Source: BOKV01 sp041397525 (GTDB lineage Bacteria > Pseudomonadota > Alphaproteobacteria > Rhizobiales > Rhizobiaceae). Taken from it: a DNA stretch of 64,000 nt. Within the stretch, counting starts at the first letter, position 1. Each line of letters begins with the position of its first letter. The notes under the pieces are model-generated. The model ran no database searches and was not told where the DNA came from. It was given only the letters and a program-made list of their open reading frames with translations. The stretch is from the NCBI GenBank assembly GCA_041397525.1, contig JAWKWL010000001.1, positions 124,001 through 188,000 of the forward strand. Direction: 5' to 3'. Of the stretch, positions 25,990 through 34,601 are shown in pieces. Position numbers and translations under genes: made by a program.

Positions 25990-26016
25990 GCCCCGGCGTT
26001 CCGCCGGGGCTTTTTT
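25990..26016 (+). terminator. Intrinsic terminator
   Basis: A 9-bp stem (GCCCCGGCG / CGCCGGGGC) with a 3-nt loop is followed by TTTTTT, 29 nt after the small secreted-protein gene. Confidence 0.9.
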
Positions 26017-26069
26017 GTTGCTATCGAATGGTGTGGAATCCGGTTTGCAGGCATCAGGAAGGTTGGGGC

Positions 26070-26744
26070 ATGAAAGTCAGTGAAGCTGTCGAGCGGCGTA
26101 TCTCGGTTCGCGCCTATGATGACAGGCCCGTGGAAACGGCAGCAATCCTCAGGACTCTGGAAAGGGCAGCACGCGCGCCATCCGGCGGCAATCTCCAGCC
26201 GTGGCGGGTTGGAGTTGTGAACGGTGAAAAAATGCGCGAGTTCCGGGCCATCATGGAGCGGCGCATCTCTGGCGATGATCCGCGCAAGGGCGGCGAAAGT
26301 GCTGAATACCGGGTCTATCCTGCAGACCTGAAGGAGCCGTACCGTTCCAGCCGCTTCAAGGTTGGCGAGGACATGTATTCCCTGCTTGACATTGCCAGGG
26401 AGGATCGGGCCGCCCGCCTCAAATGGTTTGCCAACAATTTCCGTTTCTTCGGCGCGCCGGCTGCGATCTTCTGCTTCGTTGACCGCCAGATGGGTCCACC
26501 GCAATGGTCTGATCTGGGCATGTTCCTGCAGACATTCATGTTGCTCCTCCAGGAACAAGGTCTCGACAGCTGTGCCCAGGAATGCTGGTCGATGTATCCA
26601 GCTACAGTGCATGAGTTCTGCAGCATGGAGGACGATCTGATGCTGTTTTGCGGGGTCGCCATCGGTTATCGCGACGAGAGCGCGCCGGTCAACGCATTGC
26701 GTAGCGAGCGCGAGTCACTGGAAACCTGGGTGAAGGTGGTTTAG
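26070..26744 (+). CDS. Nitroreductase family protein
   Basis: A 224-residue FMN-dependent oxidoreductase. The N-terminal RRISVRAYDDRPV and RAARAPSGGNLQPWRVGVV segments bind FMN, and the central GLDSCAQECWSMYPATV segment is typical of the nitroreductase fold. Members reduce nitro compounds, quinones or flavins with NAD(P)H; the substrate here is not evident. The start at 26070 follows AGGAAGG; the open frame before it covers the terminator tail. Its stop overlaps that of the converging DUF1330 gene by 4 nt. Confidence 0.9.
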   Translation: MKVSEAVERRISVRAYDDRPVETAAILRTLERAARAPSGGNLQPWRVGVVNGEKMREFRAIMERRISGDDPRKGGESAEYRVYPADLKEPYRSSRFKVGEDMYSLLDIAREDRAARLKWFANNFRFFGAPAAIFCFVDRQMGPPQWSDLGMFLQTFMLLLQEQGLDSCAQECWSMYPATVHEFCSMEDDLMLFCGVAIGYRDESAPVNALRSERESLETWVKVV

Positions 26745-27160
26745 CCAAACCCGTGACCCGCCTCGCCTGGCTTCATCCGGATCAGGCGCGACGTTCTTAC
26801 CGCTGCCTGTCGGTGGCGGACAGCCTTCTGGTACCCGCTGTCACGGATCATTGATATGAAGGCTTCCGCGTTGGGATATTCGGCTATGAAACAGATGTCC
26901 CAGCGTTCCTCCTGCGGACCTATCAGCATCAGTTCGAAGCTGCCGCTCCAAACAATCCTGCCGCCCAGACGCTGAAATATTGGCGCGCTTTCCCGCGAAT
27001 AGGCGGTATAGGCTTCGCGGCCCGTTACCATCATGCCGTCATCATAGGTGGCCGTTTCTTTCAGCCGGACAAGATTGAGCATATGGATGCGGTGGTCACG
27101 CGGCAGATCCTTGAAGCGGCCGAAACTCTCGCGATCCGGATCGATGAATTGCTCGCCCAT
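26741..27160 (-). CDS. DUF1330 family protein
   Basis: A 139-residue ferredoxin-like alpha/beta-barrel protein of family DUF1330. Matching parts are HMLNLVRLKETA, TGREAYTAYSRESAPIFQRL and the C-terminal FIAEYPNAEAFISMIRDSGY with QKAVRHRQAAVRTSRLI. No activity is established for the family. It converges with the nitroreductase gene and is followed upstream on the same strand by a secreted protein gene. Confidence 0.85.
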   Translation of the reverse strand: MGEQFIDPDRESFGRFKDLPRDHRIHMLNLVRLKETATYDDGMMVTGREAYTAYSRESAPIFQRLGGRIVWSGSFELMLIGPQEERWDICFIAEYPNAEAFISMIRDSGYQKAVRHRQAAVRTSRLIRMKPGEAGHGFG

Positions 27161-27176
27161 GGTCCTGCCCCCAACT

Positions 27177-27713
27177 TTAACTTCCCGAAAACCGCATCGT
27201 CCCGTTCAGTTCATATTGCGCTGACTTGTTGTCATAGCTGTAGAATTCCGCGACGAAACCACCACCGTCAATCCGGATCACCTGCCGCGTGCGGGTCAGG
27301 TTGCCTGTGGCATTATCGACCAGGTTGGAGTTGATCACAAGCTCACCGCCATTGAGCGAACCGCGCGAACCGGTAACCGTCGATCCGTCGACACTGGCAA
27401 TCAACGCTCCCGAAATCGAATTGCCATTGTGGGTGATACTGCCATTGACCTTGCTTTTGCCCTGCGCACTGGCGCATTCGCCATTGACTTCGAGTTCTGA
27501 CTTTTCCGCGACATAGACATTGCTGACCTTGCACGAAACGGGCTCTGCCTTGTCGCGGTTGAGTATCTTGGCCATGCCCCTGCCGCGATAACTGCCACCA
27601 AGCTGCGCAAGGAAATCCCCGGCCGGATCGGCCAATGCAGGCGATGTGTCAAGGATTGTCCCAGACAAGGCACAAACAGCCAGGGCTGCGGCTAACAAAT
27701 TTCCGGTATTCAT
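27177..27713 (-). CDS. Secreted protein of unknown function
   Basis: A 178-residue protein with a signal peptide (MNTGNLLAAALAVCALSG... ending near PALA, about residue 28). The mature part is rich in Ser, Asn and Gly with alternating hydrophobic residues, suggesting a small beta-barrel. It has two cysteines (VSCKVSN and NGECASA) that could pair in the periplasm. I do not recognise the family. The open frame starts 24 nt earlier, but ATG 27713 directly begins the signal peptide. It lies 25 nt downstream of the RND transporter gene and is probably co-transcribed. Confidence 0.7.
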   Translation of the reverse strand: MNTGNLLAAALAVCALSGTILDTSPALADPAGDFLAQLGGSYRGRGMAKILNRDKAEPVSCKVSNVYVAEKSELEVNGECASAQGKSKVNGSITHNGNSISGALIASVDGSTVTGSRGSLNGGELVINSNLVDNATGNLTRTRQVIRIDGGGFVAEFYSYDNKSAQYELNGTMRFSGS

Positions 27714-27738
27714 CAAGACTGGCTCCTCAAGCTTCATT

Positions 27739-30006
27739 TCAGTTTCGCAGACCCAGTTTGGCCATCCAGCGATTAAGTGTCAGGATGTTGGCAGGCAGGA
27801 TTGCAAGGTTCGAAATGAGTGCCACGATCAATGTGGCAATCATCAGGCGTCCAAGCACCGGAACCACCGGCAGGTTGGAAATCTGGGTCACCAGGCAGGC
27901 CACACAAATGATCATGGTGCTGGCGCCCAAAGCCGGGCCAACCTCACGCACCGCCCGCTCCAGCGCGATGTCAGGCGCGTGGCCGTCCCGCTTTTCCGAT
28001 GAATAGACATTGATCACATGCACTGCATTGTCGATGGCAATGCCGAACGCGATCGTCAAGGCGATGACCTCGGACAGGTTGATGGTGCCGCCCTTGAGCC
28101 AGACCACGAATTCAACTGCAAGAACAGGCAGCAGATTGGGCGTGAGCGCTGCAACAGCCAGATATGGAGCGCGTGTTGCTATACCCACAATGATGACGCC
28201 GAGAAAAATGGCCAGCAACAGGCTGGTCCGCAATTGTCCGATCAGTTGCGTGAATTCCCGCGCCATCAGCACATCAAATCCGGTGACAATCACCTCCTTG
28301 CCATATCCGAGATGGGCAATGCCTGCTTCAAGCGCATCGATCTGTTCAAGCGTCAGCTGAATGGACTGCCCCGATGGTATGCGGGCAGATACCAGCAGCC
28401 GCTTTCCGTCACGCGACACATAGCTGGTTCTTGCCTCCGGCTTTGCTTCGTCCACCGTCCGGGCGAGATTGTCGATTGCCTCCCTGCCCTGCATCCGCCT
28501 TGTCAATTGCAGGATTGAAAATACTCGCTCCGGCTCGAACACTGTTTTCACAACAGTTTCCACTTCCTCCAGCCGGTCCAGATTGTCTTGCAGGAATGGA
28601 GACCCCTCCTGCGCAACAGGAACGGAAACGAACAACAGCGAGCGTCCTCCAATCACTTCATTGGCAATTTCCTCACCTGTTCTGACTTCCGAATTGAGCG
28701 GAAGGTAGTCCGTGATCCGGTATTCCGCACGGATCAGCGCGTGAACGACCCCGAGGCCCGCAACGACCAGGATTGCCAGCATCGCCAGCAGGCCCGGCCT
28801 TGGCTTTACAAATCCGAAGAACCGGTTGCCAAGCTGCGAGAATGACGGCTGCGTCGCTTTTCCCGGGCTCACCAGGCCAAGCCGGATCGCCCAGTGGATT
28901 GCAACCGGCAAGCCGGTGATCACGGCCAGAAACGCGATTGCAACAACACTCATCCCCAGCCACGAAAACACCTTTAGCGCCGATCCCGATGCGAAGGAAA
29001 ACGACAGGAAGGCGAGTAGCGTCGTGATGGAGGTCAGCGCAGAGGCAGGTCCGACCCGTATCAGCGCATCAGTGAGATTTGCGTCAGCATCGGGGTTCTC
29101 GTTGTTCGAAACCTGCCAGCGAAAATACAGGACAATCCCGTCGGCAAAGGCGAGTATCATTGCCAGCGTCGGCAAGACCGTCGACAGGTAATTGATTGGC
29201 AGTCCCAGATAACCGACCAAACCAAGCGCCCACAGAACTGTAAGCGCTGGCGGAATGGCACAGATCAGCGCTGCCAGCAGGCTGCGAAACACATAAAGTC
29301 CGATCAGCGTTCCAAGGATCATGCCGACGACCGACAGCTTGAACTGGTCGGAAACAAGCGCTCCGACAATGGTCACTCCTATCGGCGTCAGCCCCGAGAA
29401 ATACAGCTTGAAGTCACTTGGTGCGGCCTTGCTTGCTGCATTCTCCAGGTCCTTGAATGCTTCATAGACCTTGCCATCATCGCTTGCCATGCCGGTGTTG
29501 AGCGTGACGAGGATAACAGCCGTGTTTCGCTCCGGCGAGATCAGCGACGCGGTTGCGGGATAGGTCTCGATCAGGCGATTTACCTCACCTGCCGCAGCAG
29601 CATCATCAGTGAAGGTATCGGAAAAGAAGTTGCGGATTTCACCACTCACCGGGTCCGGATCCGGCGTGGAGAAGATCGAGACAGCGTTCTCCACATTGTC
29701 GTTTAGCGCTATGTCAAGTTGCAGGTAGCGCAGGTCATCAAGTCCGGAGGCACTCATCAACCGGTCTGACTGGACGATGATGGTGATATCGCGCGAGAAG
29801 TCACGGAAGCGGTCGCGTTGCGCAAAATAATTGCGATAGGCCTCCGACTCCTCAGGCAATACCGATGTCACATTGCCATCGAACCTGACCTTGGGAATGT
29901 TCCACAATGCCATCGCCGAGACGACAAGGATGAACAGGGAATACACTACCGGATGGCGCTGGGCATGGATCCCGATTTTTTCCAGCCCGAAACCAATTCC
30001 ACCCAT
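27739..30006 (-). CDS. MMPL/RND superfamily transporter
   Basis: A 755-residue inner-membrane RND protein. It shows the two-fold plan of the family: an N-terminal helix (VVYSLFILVVSAMALW), a large periplasmic loop, a helix bundle with LAMILAFADGIVLYFRW, then a second helix, loop and bundle with ALTIAFGIAIDNAVHVINVY. The shorter size (versus about 1040 residues for AcrB-type pumps) points to the MMPL/sterol-sensing-like branch that moves lipids or other hydrophobic compounds. The frame also contains a TTG at 30069, but ATG 30006 is preferred. No adaptor or outer-membrane channel gene is nearby. The following secreted protein could be a partner. Confidence 0.87.
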   Translation of the reverse strand: MGGIGFGLEKIGIHAQRHPVVYSLFILVVSAMALWNIPKVRFDGNVTSVLPEESEAYRNYFAQRDRFRDFSRDITIIVQSDRLMSASGLDDLRYLQLDIALNDNVENAVSIFSTPDPDPVSGEIRNFFSDTFTDDAAAAGEVNRLIETYPATASLISPERNTAVILVTLNTGMASDDGKVYEAFKDLENAASKAAPSDFKLYFSGLTPIGVTIVGALVSDQFKLSVVGMILGTLIGLYVFRSLLAALICAIPPALTVLWALGLVGYLGLPINYLSTVLPTLAMILAFADGIVLYFRWQVSNNENPDADANLTDALIRVGPASALTSITTLLAFLSFSFASGSALKVFSWLGMSVVAIAFLAVITGLPVAIHWAIRLGLVSPGKATQPSFSQLGNRFFGFVKPRPGLLAMLAILVVAGLGVVHALIRAEYRITDYLPLNSEVRTGEEIANEVIGGRSLLFVSVPVAQEGSPFLQDNLDRLEEVETVVKTVFEPERVFSILQLTRRMQGREAIDNLARTVDEAKPEARTSYVSRDGKRLLVSARIPSGQSIQLTLEQIDALEAGIAHLGYGKEVIVTGFDVLMAREFTQLIGQLRTSLLLAIFLGVIIVGIATRAPYLAVAALTPNLLPVLAVEFVVWLKGGTINLSEVIALTIAFGIAIDNAVHVINVYSSEKRDGHAPDIALERAVREVGPALGASTMIICVACLVTQISNLPVVPVLGRLMIATLIVALISNLAILPANILTLNRWMAKLGLRN

Positions 30007-30228
30007 GTCTGCCTGCCTTGAATTGTGGGAAAGATCACCAGATCGATTCTGGTCCAAGTTTGGTGACAATACACGATATAGCCGCGATGCAGGCGGTTTC
30101 TACCCGGCTTTTTCACCAATTGCCACGGCACATTGTCCCATTGAATTCACCAATTGGCTTGAAGCATTGGCCTAAAAACGCCAAATGCTCTATCAAAGTC
30201 AAAAAAGCGGCATCACGGAAGCAATCGT

Positions 30229-31053
30229 ATGCAAAACTATATCGACGCCAGCCAGGCTCCCCTGAAGAATACCGGAACCATCAAGCTCTATAGTGAGGAC
30301 GGCTTCGAAGGCATGCGCCGTGCCTGTCGGCTGACCGCGGAGTGCCTCGATGCCGTGGGCGCCCTGGTAAAACCCGGCGCAATCACTGCAGACATTGATG
30401 ACTTCATCTTCGAATTCGGCAAGGCACGCGGTGCTTTTCCTGCAACGCTGAACTATCGAGGCTACACCAGGTCATGCTGCATCTCGATCAATCATGTCGT
30501 CTGCCACGGCATTCCCAATGAAAAGCCGCTGCGCGACGGGGACATTGTCAATATCGACGTAACCTTCGTGCTCGACGGCTGGCACGGTGATTCGAGCCGC
30601 ATGTACACCGTCGGCACGGTAAAACGCGCTGCCGAGCGGCTGATCGAGGTTACCTGGGAAGCGCTGATGCTCGGCGTTGCAGAGGTCAAGCCCGGCAACA
30701 CTACTGGCGATATTGGCGCTGCCATCCAGGAATATGCAGAAGGCGAGCGCTGCTCGGTCGTGCGTGACTTCTGCGGCCACGGTGTCGGCCTGCTGTTCCA
30801 TGACGCGCCGAATATTCTGCACTATGGGTGGCGTGGCGAAGGTATCCAGTTGAAACCGGGGATGATTTTCACCATTGAACCGATGATCAACCTGGGCCGA
30901 CCTGGCGTCAAGGTCCTCGCCGACGGGTGGACAGCGGTCACGCGTGACCGCTCGCTGTCGGCGCAGTACGAGCACACCGTCGGCGTGACAGAAACAGGTT
31001 GTGAGATATTTACCCTTTCGCCTTCTGGTTATACAGTCCCCCCATACGCATAG
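30229..31053 (+). CDS. map: Methionine aminopeptidase, type I
   Basis: A 274-residue dinuclear metallopeptidase that removes the initiator methionine from nascent proteins. All five metal ligands are present: D110, D121, H184, E217 and E249, plus the catalytic H93 in INHVVCHGIP. The length is normal for type I enzymes. The gene is divergent from the RND transporter across about 220 nt and is followed after 25 nt by radC, the usual order map-radC in many alphaproteobacteria. Confidence 0.96.
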   Translation: MQNYIDASQAPLKNTGTIKLYSEDGFEGMRRACRLTAECLDAVGALVKPGAITADIDDFIFEFGKARGAFPATLNYRGYTRSCCISINHVVCHGIPNEKPLRDGDIVNIDVTFVLDGWHGDSSRMYTVGTVKRAAERLIEVTWEALMLGVAEVKPGNTTGDIGAAIQEYAEGERCSVVRDFCGHGVGLLFHDAPNILHYGWRGEGIQLKPGMIFTIEPMINLGRPGVKVLADGWTAVTRDRSLSAQYEHTVGVTETGCEIFTLSPSGYTVPPYA

Positions 31054-31078
31054 CAGCTGGATTCCATCGGGGGTTGAA

Positions 31079-31825
31079 ATGGCGGACCAAAGCGAAGACC
31101 CCGCCGGGGGTCTTGCTGAAAGATCGCAGGGCACAAGCGGATTTGCTCCGGGCAAGCCACACCATGCCGGTCACAGGGACCGGTTGCGCAAGAAATTCCG
31201 CGAGCATGGTGCCGGACCGCTTGCCGAGTATGAAATACTCGAACTGCTGCTGTTTCGATCCATTCCCAGGCGGGATGTGAAACCGCTTGCAAAACAGTTG
31301 CTCGCCGAATTCGGATCGCTCGCCGAAGTGATTGCAGCTCCCCCGGCACGACTGGAAGCGGTCGCAGGAATGAGCGCCAATCTCGTTACCGATCTCAAGA
31401 TCATCCATGCTGCAGCCATTGCACTGACCGGCGGGCAGGTGCGCAGCAGAACTGTGCTGGGTTCCTGGACGCAGGTTCTGGAATACTGCCGTGCCGCCAT
31501 GGCCTTCGAGGAGCGCGAGCAGTTCCGTATCCTGTTTCTCGACAAGAAGAACCAGCTGATCCGCGACGAGGTGCAGCAGGTCGGCACAGTCGACCACACG
31601 CCGGTCTATCCCCGTGAAGTTGTGCGGCGCGCGCTGGAATTGTCCGCCACCGCCGTGATCCTCGTGCACAATCACCCCTCCGGCGACCCGTCCCCCTCGC
31701 GCGCTGACATCGACATGACACGTACCATCATCGACATCGCCCAGCCGCTCGGCATCACCGTGCATGACCACATCATCATCGCCCGCGATGGTCATGCAAG
31801 CCTCAAGGGGATGCAACTGATCTGA
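31079..31825 (+). CDS. radC: RadC family JAMM-domain protein (UPF0758)
   Basis: A 248-residue protein. It has an N-terminal helix-hairpin-helix region (about 30-110, HRDRLRKKFREHG ... LLFRSIPRRDVKPLAKQLL) and a C-terminal JAMM/MPN+ domain with the zinc motif HNHPSGDPSPSRAD (H198, H200, D210). The historical link to DNA repair is doubtful; the biochemical role is not settled. The start at 31079 gives a 25-nt spacing from map; earlier codons in the frame overlap map and are not needed. Confidence 0.92.
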   Translation: MADQSEDPAGGLAERSQGTSGFAPGKPHHAGHRDRLRKKFREHGAGPLAEYEILELLLFRSIPRRDVKPLAKQLLAEFGSLAEVIAAPPARLEAVAGMSANLVTDLKIIHAAAIALTGGQVRSRTVLGSWTQVLEYCRAAMAFEEREQFRILFLDKKNQLIRDEVQQVGTVDHTPVYPREVVRRALELSATAVILVHNHPSGDPSPSRADIDMTRTIIDIAQPLGITVHDHIIIARDGHASLKGMQLI

Positions 31826-31917
31826 CGCTGAAAGCGGCGTGGTGCGCGCCATCCCTGCGCAATGGCGAAACTGGAACTGGTGTCAGTACTGCCGCAATGA
31901 GGCAAAGGAAACCGGGA

Positions 31918-33522
31918 TCAGGCACTGATCGTGCCGCCGGCCTTCTCCAGAGCCTCTGGCGTATCGAGATCGAGCGATGCTGCCTCGCCCAGTTCAACCA
32001 TGACGGTCTCATCGGCAAGCTCGCCCAGCAGGTCGCGCGCGCCCTTGTCGCCTGTCAGTTTCATCAACCGCTCCAGATGACGCTTGGGCCAGATCACCGG
32101 ATTGCCACGCTCACCATTATGGGCGGCAACCACCACTGGTGCAGGCGAGGACGCACCAAAGGCATTGGCCATTTTCTCGATCATCGCGCCACTAACAAGC
32201 GGCATGTCGCCCAACAGCACGATCACGCCATCGCTGGCATCATCGACCGCCTTGATACCCGCGACCAGTGATGACGCCATGCCGGAGGTAAAATCAGGAT
32301 TGTGCACCAGCCGGAGCGTCTCGTTGCTCAATGCCGCGCCAACCGCATCTGCCTCATGGCCCGTCACTACGATCACCTCGGCTGGATGCGCCGCAAGCGC
32401 CGCGTCCGCCACATGCACTACAAGCGGTTTGTTGCCGAGTTTGGCCAGCATCTTGTTTGCCGTTCCCATCCGCTTCGACTGGCCGGCGGCCAAAATAACG
32501 GCTGAAAGCCTTGGAGCTACCCGCCTGCCCTCGCGTGGTTGCGGCCTTGTGCCGATCTCCATCAGCAACCCACCAACACCCATGCCGGTGATTTCGTTTG
32601 CCGAAACTTCACGCCCAGCAACCAGCCTTTGCAATATCCAGTCAAAACCGTTTTCTGCCGGACTTCTGGCGCATCCCGGCGCTCCGATCACAGGCTTGCC
32701 GCCGATTTCGCCCAGCAGCATCAGATTACCCGGATCGACCGGCATGCCGAAATGCAATACAGAACCGCCTTCGGACCTGATTGCAGTCGGGATCACGTCG
32801 TCAATGTCGCAGATCGCAGATGCGCCGAAGACCAGTACGATATCGCACTTGTCGATCAGCTGGCGAATGCCCTGCGCAACAGCTTGCGAATTATGAGCTG
32901 TCCTGATCTCACCGGAAATGACCGAGCCGCTGATCGCCAATCGTCCTTCCAGCACCCGTATGGTCTTGTCCATTACCGTGGGTTTGAGCGACGGCAATTG
33001 CGTCGCCACCACACCGATGCGCTTGGGCGAATAAGCATCAACGCCGATCACTTCGCCCTTTGCCAGGCTGACCGCGCACGTCACCGACCTGGCACTGACG
33101 GCATAGGGAATGATCTTGACGGTAGCGACCATGCGCCCCGAATTTACTTCGACGAAATTTGCCAGCGTCGCCAGCGTAATGCCGGGATCAATCCGGTTGA
33201 TTGCATCAACCAGTTCCACGCTGGCGCGGAACACGCCATCAGCGGTGGAATAGATATTGACCCGCCCGGTGCTGGCCGCCTCCGCCCGCAATCCGCTGGA
33301 AAGCAGTGCATCCGCAATGGCAAGGGCTGCATCATTCTCGCCAATGTCATCCGGGCCTGCACGTGCCACGATAACGGCATCAATTCCGGCCGCGACGATT
33401 GCACGGACGTCGGATTGCCTGAGCAAGGTACCCTTGCGGATCGTTTTGCCGTCCGGCAATCGCAGCGCATGGGCGAGCACGCCACCTTCCGCTTCGCTGA
33501 CCGGTACGGATCCGAATTTCAT
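31918..33522 (-). CDS. MoeA-like/MocA-like fusion for molybdenum cofactor modification
   Basis: A 534-residue two-domain protein. Residues 1 to about 335 resemble the molybdopterin-binding (MoeA/MogA-type) fold, including LVFGASAICDIDDVIPTAI and the APGCARSPAENGFDWIL stretch. From about 340 a nucleotidyltransferase domain begins with SAVILAAGQSKRMGTANKML, as in MobA/MocA enzymes that attach CMP or GMP to molybdopterin. The DMPLVSGAMI segment is the expected metal-binding aspartate region. Such fusions accompany CO-dehydrogenase/xanthine-dehydrogenase-type hydroxylases, which need the CMP (MCD) form. The start overlaps the XdhC gene upstream by 4 nt, showing operon membership. It is the last gene of the leftward cassette. 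Confidence 0.88.
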   Translation of the reverse strand: MKFGSVPVSEAEGGVLAHALRLPDGKTIRKGTLLRQSDVRAIVAAGIDAVIVARAGPDDIGENDAALAIADALLSSGLRAEAASTGRVNIYSTADGVFRASVELVDAINRIDPGITLATLANFVEVNSGRMVATVKIIPYAVSARSVTCAVSLAKGEVIGVDAYSPKRIGVVATQLPSLKPTVMDKTIRVLEGRLAISGSVISGEIRTAHNSQAVAQGIRQLIDKCDIVLVFGASAICDIDDVIPTAIRSEGGSVLHFGMPVDPGNLMLLGEIGGKPVIGAPGCARSPAENGFDWILQRLVAGREVSANEITGMGVGGLLMEIGTRPQPREGRRVAPRLSAVILAAGQSKRMGTANKMLAKLGNKPLVVHVADAALAAHPAEVIVVTGHEADAVGAALSNETLRLVHNPDFTSGMASSLVAGIKAVDDASDGVIVLLGDMPLVSGAMIEKMANAFGASSPAPVVVAAHNGERGNPVIWPKRHLERLMKLTGDKGARDLLGELADETVMVELGEAASLDLDTPEALEKAGGTISA

Positions 33523-34241
33523 GACGTGGCAGCTTCCGCCCTGGCATTGCCCGCATTGCCCAATTTGCGCTTGCGGAAGGCAGAAATGATTTCAGCCATG
33601 ACGGCAACCGCGATTTCGGCGGGGCTTGACGCCCCGATATCAAGGCCGATGGGGGCCGCGATCCGGTCTATCGCATCAGCGGGAATTCCAAGCTCCGCCA
33701 GTCGCTCGCACCGTTTTGCGTGGGTTTTGCGGCTGCCAAGCGCACCAACATAGAAGCAGCCTGTGCGCAGGGCTTCGGCAATCGGAAAATCGTCGATCTT
33801 CGGATCATGCGTAACAGCAGCAAGCGCCGTATAGCGATCCAGCGGACGCGTCTTCAGCACATCTTCGGGCCAGTCTGCATGGAGCACGACACCATCAATA
33901 CGTTCGGGCGTTGCAAAGGCTGTCCGCGGGTCAATCACTTCGAGATCAAAGCCTGCAATCTTCGCCATCGGTGCCAGTGCCTGGCTGATATGGACTGCAC
34001 CGATCACCACGATCCTCGCTGGTGGCACATGGACATTGAGAAAGAACCGGTTGTCGCCAATCTCGACAGTTCCGGATTTGCCGCTGCGAAAAACCTTGTC
34101 GATAGCTTCACCCAGCGCGCCGGGAATGGCATCGCCTTCGCGGATCACCCGGTCACGCCCGTCACCAAGATCGGTGAGCAGGATGACCGCGCGGCGATTG
34201 CGGCGTTCCTCATTGACCTTCTTGAGGCTGAGTGGATCCAT
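33519..34241 (-). CDS. XdhC C-terminal (Rossmann) domain protein
   Basis: A 240-residue protein matching the C-terminal NAD(P)-binding-like domain of XdhC, the chaperone that binds molybdenum cofactor and helps its sulfuration before insertion into xanthine-dehydrogenase-family enzymes. Segments seen are RIVVIGAVHISQALAPMA, VIDPRTAFATPERI, THDPKIDDFPI and YVGALGSRKTHAKR. The ATG at 34241 overlaps the stop of the preceding XdhC-N gene as ATGA; the open frame upstream of it is within that gene. XdhC is thus encoded by two coupled genes, as often seen in CO-dehydrogenase-type clusters. Confidence 0.9.
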   Translation of the reverse strand: MDPLSLKKVNEERRNRRAVILLTDLGDGRDRVIREGDAIPGALGEAIDKVFRSGKSGTVEIGDNRFFLNVHVPPARIVVIGAVHISQALAPMAKIAGFDLEVIDPRTAFATPERIDGVVLHADWPEDVLKTRPLDRYTALAAVTHDPKIDDFPIAEALRTGCFYVGALGSRKTHAKRCERLAELGIPADAIDRIAAPIGLDIGASSPAEIAVAVMAEIISAFRKRKLGNAGNARAEAATS

Positions 34242-34579
34242 CAGCCGACCCTCTCGACCCAGACGCGGATACGTCCGCCGCAGGAAAGACCAACCCGCCA
34301 TGCGGTTTCGTCGGCAACGCCGAATTCCAGCATCTTGGGTTCGCCGGATTTCAGCACGTCCATGGCTTCAGTGACGACCGCACCCTCGACACAGCCTCCT
34401 GAAACCGAGCCTTCGAAATTGCCATCCTCGTCAATGACGAGATGCGAACCGACCGGTCGCGGAGCTGAACCCCAGGTTTCAACCACGGTGGCAATCGCCA
34501 CCTCGCGGCCTGCCTTCATCCAGGTCTCGGCAGTGGCAAGTTCATCAAATTGCGCTGCACTCAATTCACTGCCCATCAT
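34241..34579 (-). CDS. XdhC/CoxI N-terminal domain protein
   Basis: A 112-residue protein corresponding to the XdhC_CoxI domain: ATVVETWGSAPRPVGSHLVI and the conserved SVSGGCVEGAVV motif, whose cysteine is invariant in the family and is linked to molybdopterin binding. The start ATG at 34579 follows GGAGG; an adjacent ATG at 34576 is equally possible, and an upstream start at 34612 would overlap coxE. It is translationally coupled to the Rossmann-domain half downstream. Confidence 0.88.
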   Translation of the reverse strand: MMGSELSAAQFDELATAETWMKAGREVAIATVVETWGSAPRPVGSHLVIDEDGNFEGSVSGGCVEGAVVTEAMDVLKSGEPKMLEFGVADETAWRVGLSCGGRIRVWVERVG

Positions 34580-34601
34580 CACCACCTCCACATTTACAAC
34601 G

